DNA of 64,000 nt, taken from the NCBI RefSeq assembly GCF_900110835.1, contig NZ_FOJG01000002.1, positions 3,900,221 through 3,964,220 on the forward strand, given 5' to 3'. The stretch comes from Chitinophaga arvensicola (GTDB lineage: Bacteria > Bacteroidota > Bacteroidia > Chitinophagales > Chitinophagaceae). The first letter of the stretch is position 1; each line of letters starts with the position of its first letter. Shown one piece after another: positions 1 to 9,072 of the stretch. Under the pieces are notes generated by a model. The model ran no database searches. It was not told the origin of the DNA and saw only the letters and a program-made list of their open reading frames with translations. The position numbers and the translations under genes are program-made.

Positions 1-1
1 T

Positions 2-1192
2 TCCGATGAATCATTTCTCCGGGGTAACCATCTGCTGAGTTATTTAAAAGTACGCAGCAGCTTTGGTATCACTGGTAACATCCGCCCGATCGGATTGTAT
101 GATACCCGCGACCTGGTCAACAGTGCGCTGTATCTCAACCAGCCGGCACTACGCTTCAATACTACACTGGGTAATCCCGATCTGAAATGGGAACGGACAC
201 GCCAGCACGACATCGGCCTGGAAACCCGCTTCTTCGACGACCGCCTGTCTGTCACAGCAGAGTATTACATGAAGAAAACGGATAACCTGCTTTCCAGTCG
301 CCAGATCCCCTTCTCCAGCGGTGGCTTTATATCACAGCGGGTGAATGTGGGCGCCATGACCAACCAAGGCGTAGACCTTTCCGTAGGACTTTCTAGTCGC
401 CCGGGTACTGCCTTCCGCTGGGAAGTAACAGCGGTGGCAAACATCAACCGTAACCGTGTCACTGAACTACGCGACAGCACCATGGGGTATGGCGTTTACT
501 TCCCGGGAAGCCCTTCAGGCGTCATGCGTATCGGTCAGCCACTGGGTTTGCTGCAATTGTATAATTCAAAAGGAGTAGATCCACAGACCGGCGATATGAT
601 ATATGAAGATCGCAACAAAGATGGGATCATCAACCAGGAGGATATGATCTATGTGCCTATCGCGCAACCTAAAATCACCGGTGGTTTCAACGTAGACTTA
701 GGCTGGAAAGGCTTTAGCCTTAACACCCAACTCGCCTTCAACCTGGGCAACAAGATCTATAACTTCAGTGAGCAGCGTTACCGCAGCTATGATTATGATC
801 TCTATACCGGCGTGATGAACAATAAACCCAGCTGGGTACTGGAGCGCTGGCAGCAACCGGGCGACAAAAGCCGCTATCCACGTGCGATTACGGGTGTACA
901 TGGCGCAGGGCAAACAACCGACTGGAACATTATGCCTTCCACGCAGTATCTATACAGTGGTTCTTACCTCCGCTGCCGTAACGTGACACTCGCTTACAAC
1001 CTGCCTGCCACCTTAACCGGTAAAGCAGGAATACAACAGGTACGGGTATACGCTGCTACGCAAAATCTTTTTACCATCAAAGATAAACGCCTGAATGCCG
1101 ACGACCCGGAACAAGCGCTGGAATCAGGTTTGCAGCAAGACGTTGCGCCACTGCCACGCGCATTTTCATTTGGTATTGATTTCCGGTTCTGA
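2..1192 (+). CDS. SusC/RagA-type TonB-dependent outer-membrane transporter, 3' part only
   Basis: The frame is open from the window edge and ends in the aromatic FRF terminus typical of outer-membrane barrels. The visible part corresponds to the C-terminal barrel of SusC proteins: it has the family-typical stretches NPDLKWERT, DDRLSVTAEYY and NVTLAYNLP, and a calcium-loop-like segment (YEDRNKDGIINQEDM) also common in SusC. Proteins of this family import oligosaccharides across the outer membrane using TonB/ExbBD energy, with a SusD lipoprotein as lid. The SusD partner follows after 23 bp, so the two form an operon. The N-terminal plug and carboxypeptidase-like domain lie outside the window. 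Confidence 0.95.
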   Translation, partial: SDESFLRGNHLLSYLKVRSSFGITGNIRPIGLYDTRDLVNSALYLNQPALRFNTTLGNPDLKWERTRQHDIGLETRFFDDRLSVTAEYYMKKTDNLLSSRQIPFSSGGFISQRVNVGAMTNQGVDLSVGLSSRPGTAFRWEVTAVANINRNRVTELRDSTMGYGVYFPGSPSGVMRIGQPLGLLQLYNSKGVDPQTGDMIYEDRNKDGIINQEDMIYVPIAQPKITGGFNVDLGWKGFSLNTQLAFNLGNKIYNFSEQRYRSYDYDLYTGVMNNKPSWVLERWQQPGDKSRYPRAITGVHGAGQTTDWNIMPSTQYLYSGSYLRCRNVTLAYNLPATLTGKAGIQQVRVYAATQNLFTIKDKRLNADDPEQALESGLQQDVAPLPRAFSFGIDFRF

Positions 1193-1215
1193 TTCACCTT
1201 TAAACGAGAAAACAC

Positions 1216-2601
1216 ATGCTACATTCGTATAAAAAAATACTTGCTGTTATATGTCTTACCGGCCTTATGGGCTGCGGCAAATACCTGGACCGGCCTTCTC
1301 CGGATCAGGCAATTGGCAAAGGACAAATCAGTGACAAGGATCTTCCCCTGCTGCTGAAAGGCGCTTACCTGAGCATGGCCGGCACCTGGCCGCCACAGTC
1401 GTACCCGATGACAGACATCTACAGCGATGATATCATCTCTTTGCAGGGCGGCAATCCTGCCCAATACAATCCACAGGCTTATGAAGCCTGTAATCCTTCT
1501 CCGGCAGATGGGTTTGGCATCGGCCGTTACTATCAGGCGGCCTATACCGCCATTGGCAATGCAAATTTTATCATCACCATGATAGGTGACAATCCTGCCT
1601 CTGCACAGCTGAAACAGTTGCTGGGAGAAGCCCTCACGGTGCGTGCGCATTCCTACCTGATGCTTGCTGATATATTAGGAGGCGTAGTACTCATGACCAG
1701 CGTGGAAACGGATAATGCCCTCATTCGCCGCCCTAAAAGCAGTGAAACTGAAGTGCTGGATGCAGTGGAAAAAGACCTGCAGACGGCTATTCCTTTACTG
1801 GCAGACTTCTCCACACCAGGCGCCGTATCCAGGCAAGCAGCAGAGTTGCTCCTGGCAAGAGTTTCATTGCAGCGGAGCAAATATCCCCGGGCAAAAGAAC
1901 TGGCCGAAAATGTGATCGGCGCGGGGAAAAACAGTCTTTCCAAAAATACCTATTCTTCTATCTTCCTATATAATTCGCCAACAACAGAAATGATCTGGCG
2001 CATGGCGGATGGCCCCATGCCCTCCGCGTACGACCGTTACGGATTATTTTCATTCTACAGTCCATCAGCGCCTTTTCGCGGCAATGGCTCCGGTCTTACC
2101 TGGATAGATGAAACCCTGGCCGATTCTTATGAAGCCAATGACACCCGCCGCCAGGTGCTGCGCAAACAGCGCAACAATGCTACCGGCCAGGAAGTAACTT
2201 ACATGCTGAAATATTCTACAGATACCTTACAGCCCGCATCTGCCGTATATGTGATCTATCCGCTGCTCCGCATCAGCGAAGCGTACCTGATTTCAGCAGA
2301 GGCAGCTGCCAGGCAAAATGTAGTGGAAACAACCCGTTACAACGAGTTGCGTACCGCCCGTAATGCCAGTGTGAAATTACCTGGCGATTTTGCCAGTCCG
2401 GCCGCATTCCTGGAAGAACTGGAAAAAGAACGTCGCCGCGAACTCTTGGGTGAAGGACGCCGCTGGCAGGATATGAAACGCTTCGGAAAAGCCTTGCCCT
2501 TCCTGACATCCAAAGGTCAGAACAACACCCGGCTTTATTTTCCTTTTACAAATACGGAACTGTTGAGAAATCCTCAACTGAAGCAAAATGAGGGGTACTA
2601 A
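1216..2601 (+). CDS. SusD/RagB-family surface glycan-binding lipoprotein
   Basis: The 461-residue protein begins with a lipoprotein signal peptide (MLHSYKKILAVICLTGLMGC), so it should be anchored by Cys20. The body has the SusD pattern: an N-terminal TPR-like helical part, the tract LRISEAYLISAEAAAR, and the C-terminal ELEKERRRELLGEGRRWQDMKR characteristic of RagB/SusD. It would cap the SusC barrel encoded just upstream and bind the incoming glycan. At 461 residues it is at the small end of the family. The ligand cannot be told from sequence. It ends in front of a strong hairpin shared with the convergent regulator gene. Confidence 0.95.
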   Translation: MLHSYKKILAVICLTGLMGCGKYLDRPSPDQAIGKGQISDKDLPLLLKGAYLSMAGTWPPQSYPMTDIYSDDIISLQGGNPAQYNPQAYEACNPSPADGFGIGRYYQAAYTAIGNANFIITMIGDNPASAQLKQLLGEALTVRAHSYLMLADILGGVVLMTSVETDNALIRRPKSSETEVLDAVEKDLQTAIPLLADFSTPGAVSRQAAELLLARVSLQRSKYPRAKELAENVIGAGKNSLSKNTYSSIFLYNSPTTEMIWRMADGPMPSAYDRYGLFSFYSPSAPFRGNGSGLTWIDETLADSYEANDTRRQVLRKQRNNATGQEVTYMLKYSTDTLQPASAVYVIYPLLRISEAYLISAEAAARQNVVETTRYNELRTARNASVKLPGDFASPAAFLEELEKERRRELLGEGRRWQDMKRFGKALPFLTSKGQNNTRLYFPFTNTELLRNPQLKQNEGY

Positions 2602-2612
2602 ATAAGCATTGT

Positions 2613-2645
2613 AAAAAGGCCCTGCAAATTGCAGGGCCTTTTTTA
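2613..2645. terminator. Bidirectional intrinsic terminator
   Basis: A perfect 12-bp inverted repeat (AAGGCCCTGCAA and its complement) is flanked by A-rich sequence on the left and T6 on the right. It sits between the stop codons of the convergent SusD and LytTR genes and can terminate both. Confidence 0.9.
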
Positions 2646-2647
2646 AT

Positions 2648-3394
2648 TCAGGAAATATTCTCCAGGTATTTTAATACTTCTTCTTTCTTTCTGCTGGAAA
2701 CAGGAATCTGTTCATCATTCTGCATCTGCAACAGCCCTTCCCGGTAATACTTTTTTACGTACTGGAAATTAACCAGGTACGACTGATGACACCTGATAAA
2801 GCCAAACGGAATGAGAATACTCTCGTATTCTATCAACCCCTTTGATACCAGCATCTCCCGTTTATCCTTCATATAAAAAGTGGTATATCCTTTATCACTT
2901 CTGCAATACATGATATCTTCTATGGACACAATTTCCATGTATTCCACCCGTTTCAGCGCAATACGTTTGGTAGTGGCAGCGCCTTGTCCCGCATAATGCT
3001 GACGGGCGATTTCCAGCTGTTGCTTATCAAACTGCTCCTGCTCGCGGTGCTGATGACATTTGTTCAGCATGGCGGCCAGCGCCACTTCATCGATCGGTTT
3101 CAACAAATAGCCGAAAGCGCCCATATTGAGCGCCTGTATAGCATACTGATCGTAAGCCGTCAGAAAAATCACCTGGTAATCGTTATTGCCTATTTCATGA
3201 AACAACCGAAAACTATCCCCATCTTTCAGCCTGATATCGGCCAGGATAATATCGGGTTTCAATGCAGGAATTTCCTTTGCCGCTTTCGCTATTTCCGCAG
3301 CATGCCCTAATACCTGCACATAAGGAATTTCCTGAACTACCTGCAGGAGATGTTGCAGGATACGTACTTCATCTTCAAGGATATATAATTTCAT
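2648..3394 (-). CDS. LytTR-family response regulator
   Basis: 248 residues. The N-terminal receiver domain (about 1-120) has acidic residues at EDE (7-9) and the phospho-acceptor Asp53 in LADIRL. The C-terminal LytTR DNA-binding domain (about 145-245) contains IMYCRSDKGYTTFY and FIRCHQSYLVNFQYV. It is the cytoplasmic partner of the histidine kinase encoded 4 bp upstream in the same operon. Its position between two SusC/SusD pairs suggests it controls one of them, but that is inference. LytTR/LytS pairs are less usual for polysaccharide loci than hybrid two-component sensors or ECF sigma/anti-sigma pairs. Confidence 0.92.
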   Translation of the reverse strand: MKLYILEDEVRILQHLLQVVQEIPYVQVLGHAAEIAKAAKEIPALKPDIILADIRLKDGDSFRLFHEIGNNDYQVIFLTAYDQYAIQALNMGAFGYLLKPIDEVALAAMLNKCHQHREQEQFDKQQLEIARQHYAGQGAATTKRIALKRVEYMEIVSIEDIMYCRSDKGYTTFYMKDKREMLVSKGLIEYESILIPFGFIRCHQSYLVNFQYVKKYYREGLLQMQNDEQIPVSSRKKEEVLKYLENIS

Positions 3395-3398
3395 GATG

Positions 3399-5303
3399 TT
3401 AATCTTTTATTTCGGGGATAACAATATGTATGATCACACCTTGTCCATTGCTATCCTTTTTATCTGCAATTTCATATTTCGCTTCCTGGCCCTGCGACTT
3501 AAAAAGCACTTCCAGCCGCTCTTTCAGGATGGTCCCTGCCAGGGATTGTTTCTTCTGCTCATTGGGTTCCTTTGCCGTCAACCCTTTACCATTGTCTTCT
3601 ACGGTGATGAACATCTGGCCATTCTTTACCGCAAAAGAGATCGTCAGCACACCTTTATAATTAATATTCCGGAAGCCATGCTCTATGGCGTTTTCCACAA
3701 AAGGCTGTATCAGCATCGGAGGTATCAGGGTATTTTCCGGGTAAAGTTGTTTATCCACATGGATCCAGTAATCAAAAAGGCCGGCGAAACGCATCTGGTT
3801 GAGTTGCAGGTAATGTTCCAGCGTAACGATTTCTTCGTCCAGTCCGATGAAGTCCCGGCGGCTCTGTTCCAGCACATTCCGCAATAACCCTGAAAAAGCC
3901 GACAGGTAACGTACCGATTCCCTGGTATCTCCGGAAGCAATCAGGCTTTGCAGGTTAGCGATAGAATTAAAGATAAAATGCGGATTTAATTGCGCCTGCA
4001 GCAGTTTTTGCTCCATGTTCAACCGCTTGTTCTCCGACTGCAACAGCCTGTTCTTTTCTTTCAGGCGGTATTGGCGGTGCATAAAGTAAAAAAACAACAA
4101 TGCTCCCACAAATACCACCAGGCCCATTACCAGCATCCATCGCTGCTGCCTGATCACTTTCTCATTCAGCTCATTCCGGTTACTCAGCTCTTCAATATTC
4201 CGGTCCTTTTTCTCCGTTTCATACCGCTCATGTATCTCGGCAAATTTAACGGCCTCTATTCTTTTTATATTATTGATTTCGGTTTGATAGGCAGATTCAG
4301 CCACCTTCAAAGCTTCAACATATTCGCCATTCTTTTTTAATGCTTCGATCAGTCCTTTAAAATAAACAGGGCTCTTTTTTCCCGGTGCATTCTTCTGGGC
4401 AAAGCTGATGGCCTCCCGGTAATACCGGATGGCGGAATCGAGCTGGCGGTTACGAAGAAAACTGGTCGCCATATTATTATAGGCGATATCATTGAGGTTA
4501 TTCGTTCTTGCCAGGTAGCTGAAATAAATCTTGCTGCTGGCCAGGGCTTTTTCGTTTTGTCCCTGCCGGGAAAAGATCTGCGCCTCATTATCGTAGGTGC
4601 GGGCAATGGCAAGGCTGTCGTGGATCTGCCGGGCAAAGTTCCTGGCCTCCACGTTCGACAGCATCATTTTATCAAAGTCGTTCAGCCTGGACGATAACAG
4701 GAAGGAAATATCGTAATGCCGCTGCATTACCACCGGATGTAATCTATAAGGATGATGCGTGTAATAACGCTCTGCATATTCCAGTGATTCATTGGCGTTT
4801 TCGTTCTGATAATACGCCTTGGCCATCAGGTCATACAGCTGGTAAGTGATTTTACTTTGAAGACGCTCGGCCGTTTTCATGGTGGAGAGGATCTGGCTCA
4901 TCAACTCACCTTCTACCGTCATCCCGTTGCGGATACGCTGATCCAGGATGCTGTAACTTTTCAGCAGTTCCACCTCACTATCCCCTGTCATTTGCTGGAA
5001 TTGCCTCACAGCGCTATCTCCCAGCTTCTGCTGGCTGAGTCTTTTTCCCCGGAAGAAGTGATAAAACGGGTTCGTACTGCTGTCCGGCACATGCCGCAAC
5101 AGGCTGTCTTCCCTTAAAATCGCTTCCTTATATTCAGGTGATGTTAAGGTATCTAAAGAAATAATCAGCGACAGGTAATCCCTTTGGGGAATTGTATCAA
5201 TCGTATTTTGTTGCCCTTTTTGAGAGGCCCCTTGCTGCTTACAGGAAACAATACAGAAAAGGACGATCATCCCAAACAGGACAGCTGTCGTTCTTAGATT
5301 CAT
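3399..5303 (-). CDS. LytS/YehU-type sensor histidine kinase with lipobox and TPR sensor region
   Basis: 634 residues. The N-terminus is signal-peptide-like and ends in a lipobox (CIVSC, Cys21). A long helical region with TPR-like repeats (about 80-345) is probably the sensor. A coiled coil (about 345-385) leads to one membrane helix (about 389-407). The kinase core has the family motif QLNPHFIFNSIANLQ with phospho-acceptor His442, an N-box (IQPFVENAIEHGF) and a G-box (EDNGKGL). The protein would place TPRs in the periplasm and the kinase in the cytoplasm. It is operonic with the LytTR regulator (4-bp gap). Whether Cys21 is lipidated cannot be decided here. Confidence 0.9.
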   Translation of the reverse strand: MNLRTTAVLFGMIVLFCIVSCKQQGASQKGQQNTIDTIPQRDYLSLIISLDTLTSPEYKEAILREDSLLRHVPDSSTNPFYHFFRGKRLSQQKLGDSAVRQFQQMTGDSEVELLKSYSILDQRIRNGMTVEGELMSQILSTMKTAERLQSKITYQLYDLMAKAYYQNENANESLEYAERYYTHHPYRLHPVVMQRHYDISFLLSSRLNDFDKMMLSNVEARNFARQIHDSLAIARTYDNEAQIFSRQGQNEKALASSKIYFSYLARTNNLNDIAYNNMATSFLRNRQLDSAIRYYREAISFAQKNAPGKKSPVYFKGLIEALKKNGEYVEALKVAESAYQTEINNIKRIEAVKFAEIHERYETEKKDRNIEELSNRNELNEKVIRQQRWMLVMGLVVFVGALLFFYFMHRQYRLKEKNRLLQSENKRLNMEQKLLQAQLNPHFIFNSIANLQSLIASGDTRESVRYLSAFSGLLRNVLEQSRRDFIGLDEEIVTLEHYLQLNQMRFAGLFDYWIHVDKQLYPENTLIPPMLIQPFVENAIEHGFRNINYKGVLTISFAVKNGQMFITVEDNGKGLTAKEPNEQKKQSLAGTILKERLEVLFKSQGQEAKYEIADKKDSNGQGVIIHIVIPEIKD

Positions 5304-5335
5304 GCGTATAAAATATTAGCCCTCGGATAAACAAA

Positions 5336-5358
5336 CATCTTCCCGGCCCGGAAAGATG
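5336..5358. promoter_or_regulatory. Palindrome upstream of the two-component operon
   Basis: A 23-nt near-perfect inverted repeat, with arms CATCTTcCCGG and CCGGaAAGATG around one C, lies 33 bp upstream of the histidine-kinase start. It could be an operator or a 5' UTR hairpin of that operon. There is no T-run, so a terminator is unlikely. Confidence 0.4.
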
Positions 5359-5464
5359 CGGAAATATTTCCTAAATGTATCCATTGATATTATAATGAAA
5401 GCACCCGGATAAATATTCGGTGATTTTCGACCGATATCCGTGGGAGTTGAGCAGATGTTTAGAA

Positions 5465-5480
5465 AATCCGGCGCCGGATT
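5465..5480. promoter_or_regulatory. 16-nt perfect palindrome, candidate operator
   Basis: AATCCGGCGCCGGATT is fully self-complementary. It lies in the divergent region about 170 bp upstream of the promoter-like boxes that precede the second SusC gene. A dimeric regulator such as the adjacent LytTR protein could bind here, although LytTR sites are usually direct repeats. Confidence 0.3.
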
Positions 5481-5638
5481 CTATTAAAACTATCTACAGC
5501 ATTGCATTTGAAAGACCAGCCTGACAGTTGATCTTTTCTTGTAAGTCAGCACTTTCCGTATCTTCCGGGGCATTTATAATACATGTCCAATCAAATGGTT
5601 TACAACAAGTTAAAACTTTAATCGCACTTTGTTTGCAG

Positions 5639-5669
5639 TTTGCTCCGGCTTTTGAGGCGTTTTAATTTG
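5639..5669 (+). promoter_or_regulatory. Bacteroidota-type promoter candidate for the second SusCD operon
   Basis: TTTG (5639-5642) is separated by 19 bp from TTAATTTG (5662-5669), one mismatch from the phylum's TTTG-N19-TAnnTTTG promoter. It would give a leader of about 190 nt before SusC, including the small upstream ORF. Confidence 0.4.
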
Positions 5670-5739
5670 GGTCCTCCCTCCTCTCCATGATATTTTAGCG
5701 TCAACGATTTTATCCCGTTCATCTGATTATTCTACGTAT

Positions 5740-5868
5740 ATGAAAAAGCTGATTTTGTCATGCCTTATCAGGCGATCTACGACCAAAAAAGCCAGCGATG
5801 GCTGTCTTGTCCCTACCTATTACAATCACCTGGTTTTTAATCAAAACAAATTATTCCAAAGCGTATGA
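5740..5868 (+). CDS. 42-codon upstream ORF overlapping the SusC start
   Basis: The ORF starts MKKLILSCLIRR and its TGA overlaps the SusC ATG as ATGA, the usual arrangement for translational coupling. The N-terminus resembles the beginning of a signal peptide, but the rest is polar and I recognise no family. It could be a leader peptide affecting SusC translation, or chance. Confidence 0.3.
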   Translation: MKKLILSCLIRRSTTKKASDGCLVPTYYNHLVFNQNKLFQSV

Positions 5869-8800
5869 AAATGCATAAGTTCTTAAGCATTGTACTGCTC
5901 ATGCTGACATTTTTCGCAAGAGCACAGCAGCCTGCGGCACAAGGCATTGTGATAAAAGGCGTTGTTGTTTCAGAGCAGCATGAACCCGTGCCGGGCGCCT
6001 CCATTCTCGAAGCAGGCACCTCCAACGGCGTAGCTACTGACCAGCAGGGGCGGTTTTCCATTACACTCAGCAAACTACCTGCTACCCTGACCGTCCGCAA
6101 TGTAGGTTTTGATCCCCGCAGCATTGCAGTAAATGGTCCGCAAAATGCTCTCCGGATCATACTCACCTCCACTTCGCAGCAACTGCGCGACATCGTGGTA
6201 ATCGGTTACAGTGCGCAGAAAAAAGCGAATCTCTTAGGCGCCGTATCTTCCGTAGACACCAAAGAACTGTCAAAAATGGCGGTTACCGGCGTAGGTAGCC
6301 TGCTGCAAGGCCGTGCCGCCGGTGTACAGGTGACCAGCGCCAGCGGCGATCCCCGTTCTACCGGCACCGTAGTGATCAGGGGCGTGGGAAATATACGGGG
6401 CATGTCTCCCCTATATGTGATCGATGGCGTACCCGCTATTGGCAACACCGGCTTTAATATGAATCCACGTGATATTGAAAATATCCAGGTACTCCGCGAT
6501 GCCTCGTCTGCCGCTATTTATGGCGCCAGGGCGGCCGGTGGCGTGATCCTCATCACCACGAAAAAAGGTTCCCGCAAGGAAAGAACGAATGTGGATATTT
6601 CGCTGAACCAGGGATTCTCACAGGGCACCTTCCTCCCCAAATTATTAGGCACATCCGACTATAAAAAGGCCTGGGCCGCCATCACCCCTGCTGCCAGCGG
6701 CTGGGATGAATCTGTGAATACCGACTGGGTGAAGTATTTATACCGCACCGGAAAAGAGCAGAACTATAATGCCTCCGTGAGCGGTGGCAGTGAAAAGCAA
6801 AACTACTATGTATCTGCCGGTTACCGGCGTGTAGACGGTATCGTTACCAACTCCTGGTCTGAAAGATACAGTCTGCGCGTAAACAGCGATTACGACCTCG
6901 GCAAAAGAGTAAAGATCGGCCAGCGTTTGAACCTCTACTCCTATTCAGACAATCCGCCCGTGATCACCGGCAATGCCTCCAATGCCTATGCCCTGCCTTT
7001 AAGATCATCTCCTATGATGCGTCCTAAAAATGACGATGGATCCTGGGGAGGACTGCCTTCCGCGGGCAACTACAACGGCGGCAACTGGGCAGCTTTTGTG
7101 AATACCATCAACAGAAGATTCAATTCCCTGGAAACAGAAGGTAACCTTTATATAGATGTTGAACCGGTAACGGACCTGCATATACGTGCTACCGGCGGCG
7201 GTAACTTCTCTTCCAGCATGGCGCGCCAGTTTGAAGGCAAATGGTTTGTTTCCGGCCAGATTAACCAGCCACAGGATAATCTCAGGAAGCAAAGCAGCAT
7301 GGCGATGGCCTATGTAGGCAATCTCGTGGCCTCCTACAGTAAGAAGCTGGGCGATCATGAAATCAAAGCACTGGTGGGAACTGAAGGAAGAAGATCATCT
7401 TCTGATGACCTCTCCGGATCCATCTATGCCATTAACTCAGCTTATTCCGTACCTGTTATTTCCGATGCGTTCCCGGTTGGCTTCTCTGAGTCATCCGCCC
7501 TGAGCAATGTACCCGGCAATACCAGCGGACGCTCTACAGATATGAACTATGGCATTTCACGGATGCTCAGTTATTTCGGTAAAGTAAACTACAGCTATAA
7601 AAACAAATACCTGTTTGAAGCAAATCTCCGCCAGGACATCAGCGACCGCTTTGCACCCAGCTACAGAACCGGCAACTTTCCATCCGCCGCTGCCGGCTGG
7701 AGATTGACAGAAGAAGGCTTTCTAAAAAATAAACTCCCGGTATTATCTGATCTCAAACTGCGCGCTTCATATGGGAGTCTTGGTAACGACGGTGTAGGCA
7801 GCTATGTATACATTCCATCCCTTGCGAACTATGATAAAACACAATTCAACGAGCTCCCCGGAACAGGCGCTGTAAGCGGCTGGGGAATAGGACGCGTGGC
7901 CAATCAGAGCATCCACTGGGAAACCGTTACCACCTCCAACATCGGTATAGACGCAGGCCTGTTCAATAACAGATTAAATGTTACCCTCGACTATTACATC
8001 CGCGACACAAAGGATATGCTGTACCAGCGCAGCCTTCCGGTGAGCACCGGTATGGTCAACGGACACAATGCCTCCGACGCTTACGTGCTGGATATGAACC
8101 TGGGAAAAATGAGGAACACCGGTGTTGAGATTACCCTGAATTACAAAGAAAACTTTGGAAAACTCGGTGTGAATGTTGGATTTAATGCCGCCTTTAACCG
8201 CAACAGGATCTTATCATTCGGAGGAGAAAAATTACCGATAGATGCCGGCACGGCAGGTGAATACCTGTCAGGCGCCGTTGCACGGACCCAACTGAATTCT
8301 CCGATTTCTCAATTCTTCGGATTTAAAACAAAAGGACTGATACCAGACCAGAAAACAATGGACGAACTGAATGCGAAAGCACAGGCCAAAGGCAATGCTT
8401 ACTGGTATGCCAGCGGTTCCGGTCCCGGCGACATCTGGTATGAAGACCTGAACGGAGACGGTACCATCAACGACCAGGACAGAACCATCATCGGTAATCC
8501 GCTTCCTAAAATGACCTATGGCTTTAACATTGGCCTTACCTATGGCGGATTTGATCTCACTGCTTTCTTTAACGGTGTGTATGGAAATGATATTTACAAT
8601 GGTATGGATGGTTACTACCAGAGTATCTATAACGATTTCAATACTACTTCCCATGTATTCAACAGCTCCTTTATGTATGGCAACGGTCTTACCGGCCAGC
8701 CACGATTTGGATACATGAATGGCAACGCCTTCCAGTACGATCCCAATGGCAACTATAAAAGGATTTCTGATTACCATATACAGAAAGGCTCCTTCCTGCG

Positions 8801-9041
8801 TCTGCAGAACCTGCAGATTGGCTACAACCTCCCTCAGAAGGCATTGGACCGCCTGAAAATAAGACAGCTCCGGGTGTATTACAGCGGTCAGAATTTATTT
8901 GTGATCAGCAAAGCAAAATATGTAGATCCGGAAGCTGGTTTCGCCGGGGCCAACTCCAGCGCACTCGCTCAGGGAATTATTTCTGCGGAAGTATATCCGA
9001 AAACCAGGCTGCATTCATTCGGAATTGAATTCGGATTCTAA
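5865..9041 (+). CDS. SusC/RagA-type TonB-dependent outer-membrane transporter
   Basis: 1058 residues, full length for SusC. The order is a signal peptide (about 1-21, ending FFARAQ), a carboxypeptidase-regulatory-like beta-sandwich (about 28-105, GVVVSEQHEPVPGASI), and a TonB plug (about 110-230) with VVIGYSAQKK, LLQGRAAGVQV and YVIDGVP. A 22-stranded-type barrel follows, ending in FGIEFGF. It imports oligosaccharides with the SusD protein encoded 31 bp downstream, and is the first main gene of an operon running through three glycosidases. No sigma/anti-sigma signalling extension is present at the N-terminus, which fits control by a separate two-component system. Confidence 0.96.
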   Translation: MKMHKFLSIVLLMLTFFARAQQPAAQGIVIKGVVVSEQHEPVPGASILEAGTSNGVATDQQGRFSITLSKLPATLTVRNVGFDPRSIAVNGPQNALRIILTSTSQQLRDIVVIGYSAQKKANLLGAVSSVDTKELSKMAVTGVGSLLQGRAAGVQVTSASGDPRSTGTVVIRGVGNIRGMSPLYVIDGVPAIGNTGFNMNPRDIENIQVLRDASSAAIYGARAAGGVILITTKKGSRKERTNVDISLNQGFSQGTFLPKLLGTSDYKKAWAAITPAASGWDESVNTDWVKYLYRTGKEQNYNASVSGGSEKQNYYVSAGYRRVDGIVTNSWSERYSLRVNSDYDLGKRVKIGQRLNLYSYSDNPPVITGNASNAYALPLRSSPMMRPKNDDGSWGGLPSAGNYNGGNWAAFVNTINRRFNSLETEGNLYIDVEPVTDLHIRATGGGNFSSSMARQFEGKWFVSGQINQPQDNLRKQSSMAMAYVGNLVASYSKKLGDHEIKALVGTEGRRSSSDDLSGSIYAINSAYSVPVISDAFPVGFSESSALSNVPGNTSGRSTDMNYGISRMLSYFGKVNYSYKNKYLFEANLRQDISDRFAPSYRTGNFPSAAAGWRLTEEGFLKNKLPVLSDLKLRASYGSLGNDGVGSYVYIPSLANYDKTQFNELPGTGAVSGWGIGRVANQSIHWETVTTSNIGIDAGLFNNRLNVTLDYYIRDTKDMLYQRSLPVSTGMVNGHNASDAYVLDMNLGKMRNTGVEITLNYKENFGKLGVNVGFNAAFNRNRILSFGGEKLPIDAGTAGEYLSGAVARTQLNSPISQFFGFKTKGLIPDQKTMDELNAKAQAKGNAYWYASGSGPGDIWYEDLNGDGTINDQDRTIIGNPLPKMTYGFNIGLTYGGFDLTAFFNGVYGNDIYNGMDGYYQSIYNDFNTTSHVFNSSFMYGNGLTGQPRFGYMNGNAFQYDPNGNYKRISDYHIQKGSFLRLQNLQIGYNLPQKALDRLKIRQLRVYYSGQNLFVISKAKYVDPEAGFAGANSSALAQGIISAEVYPKTRLHSFGIEFGF

Positions 9042-9072
9042 TCCATTCTCGTAAACAGAAAAACTACTAGTA

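Larger units (their letters stand above)
5304..5864. other. Divergent regulatory region between the two-component operon and the second SusC gene
   Basis: 561 bp without an ordinary gene. It holds two palindromes, one promoter-like pair of boxes and a 42-codon upstream ORF, listed separately. Nothing else stands out. Confidence 0.6.
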
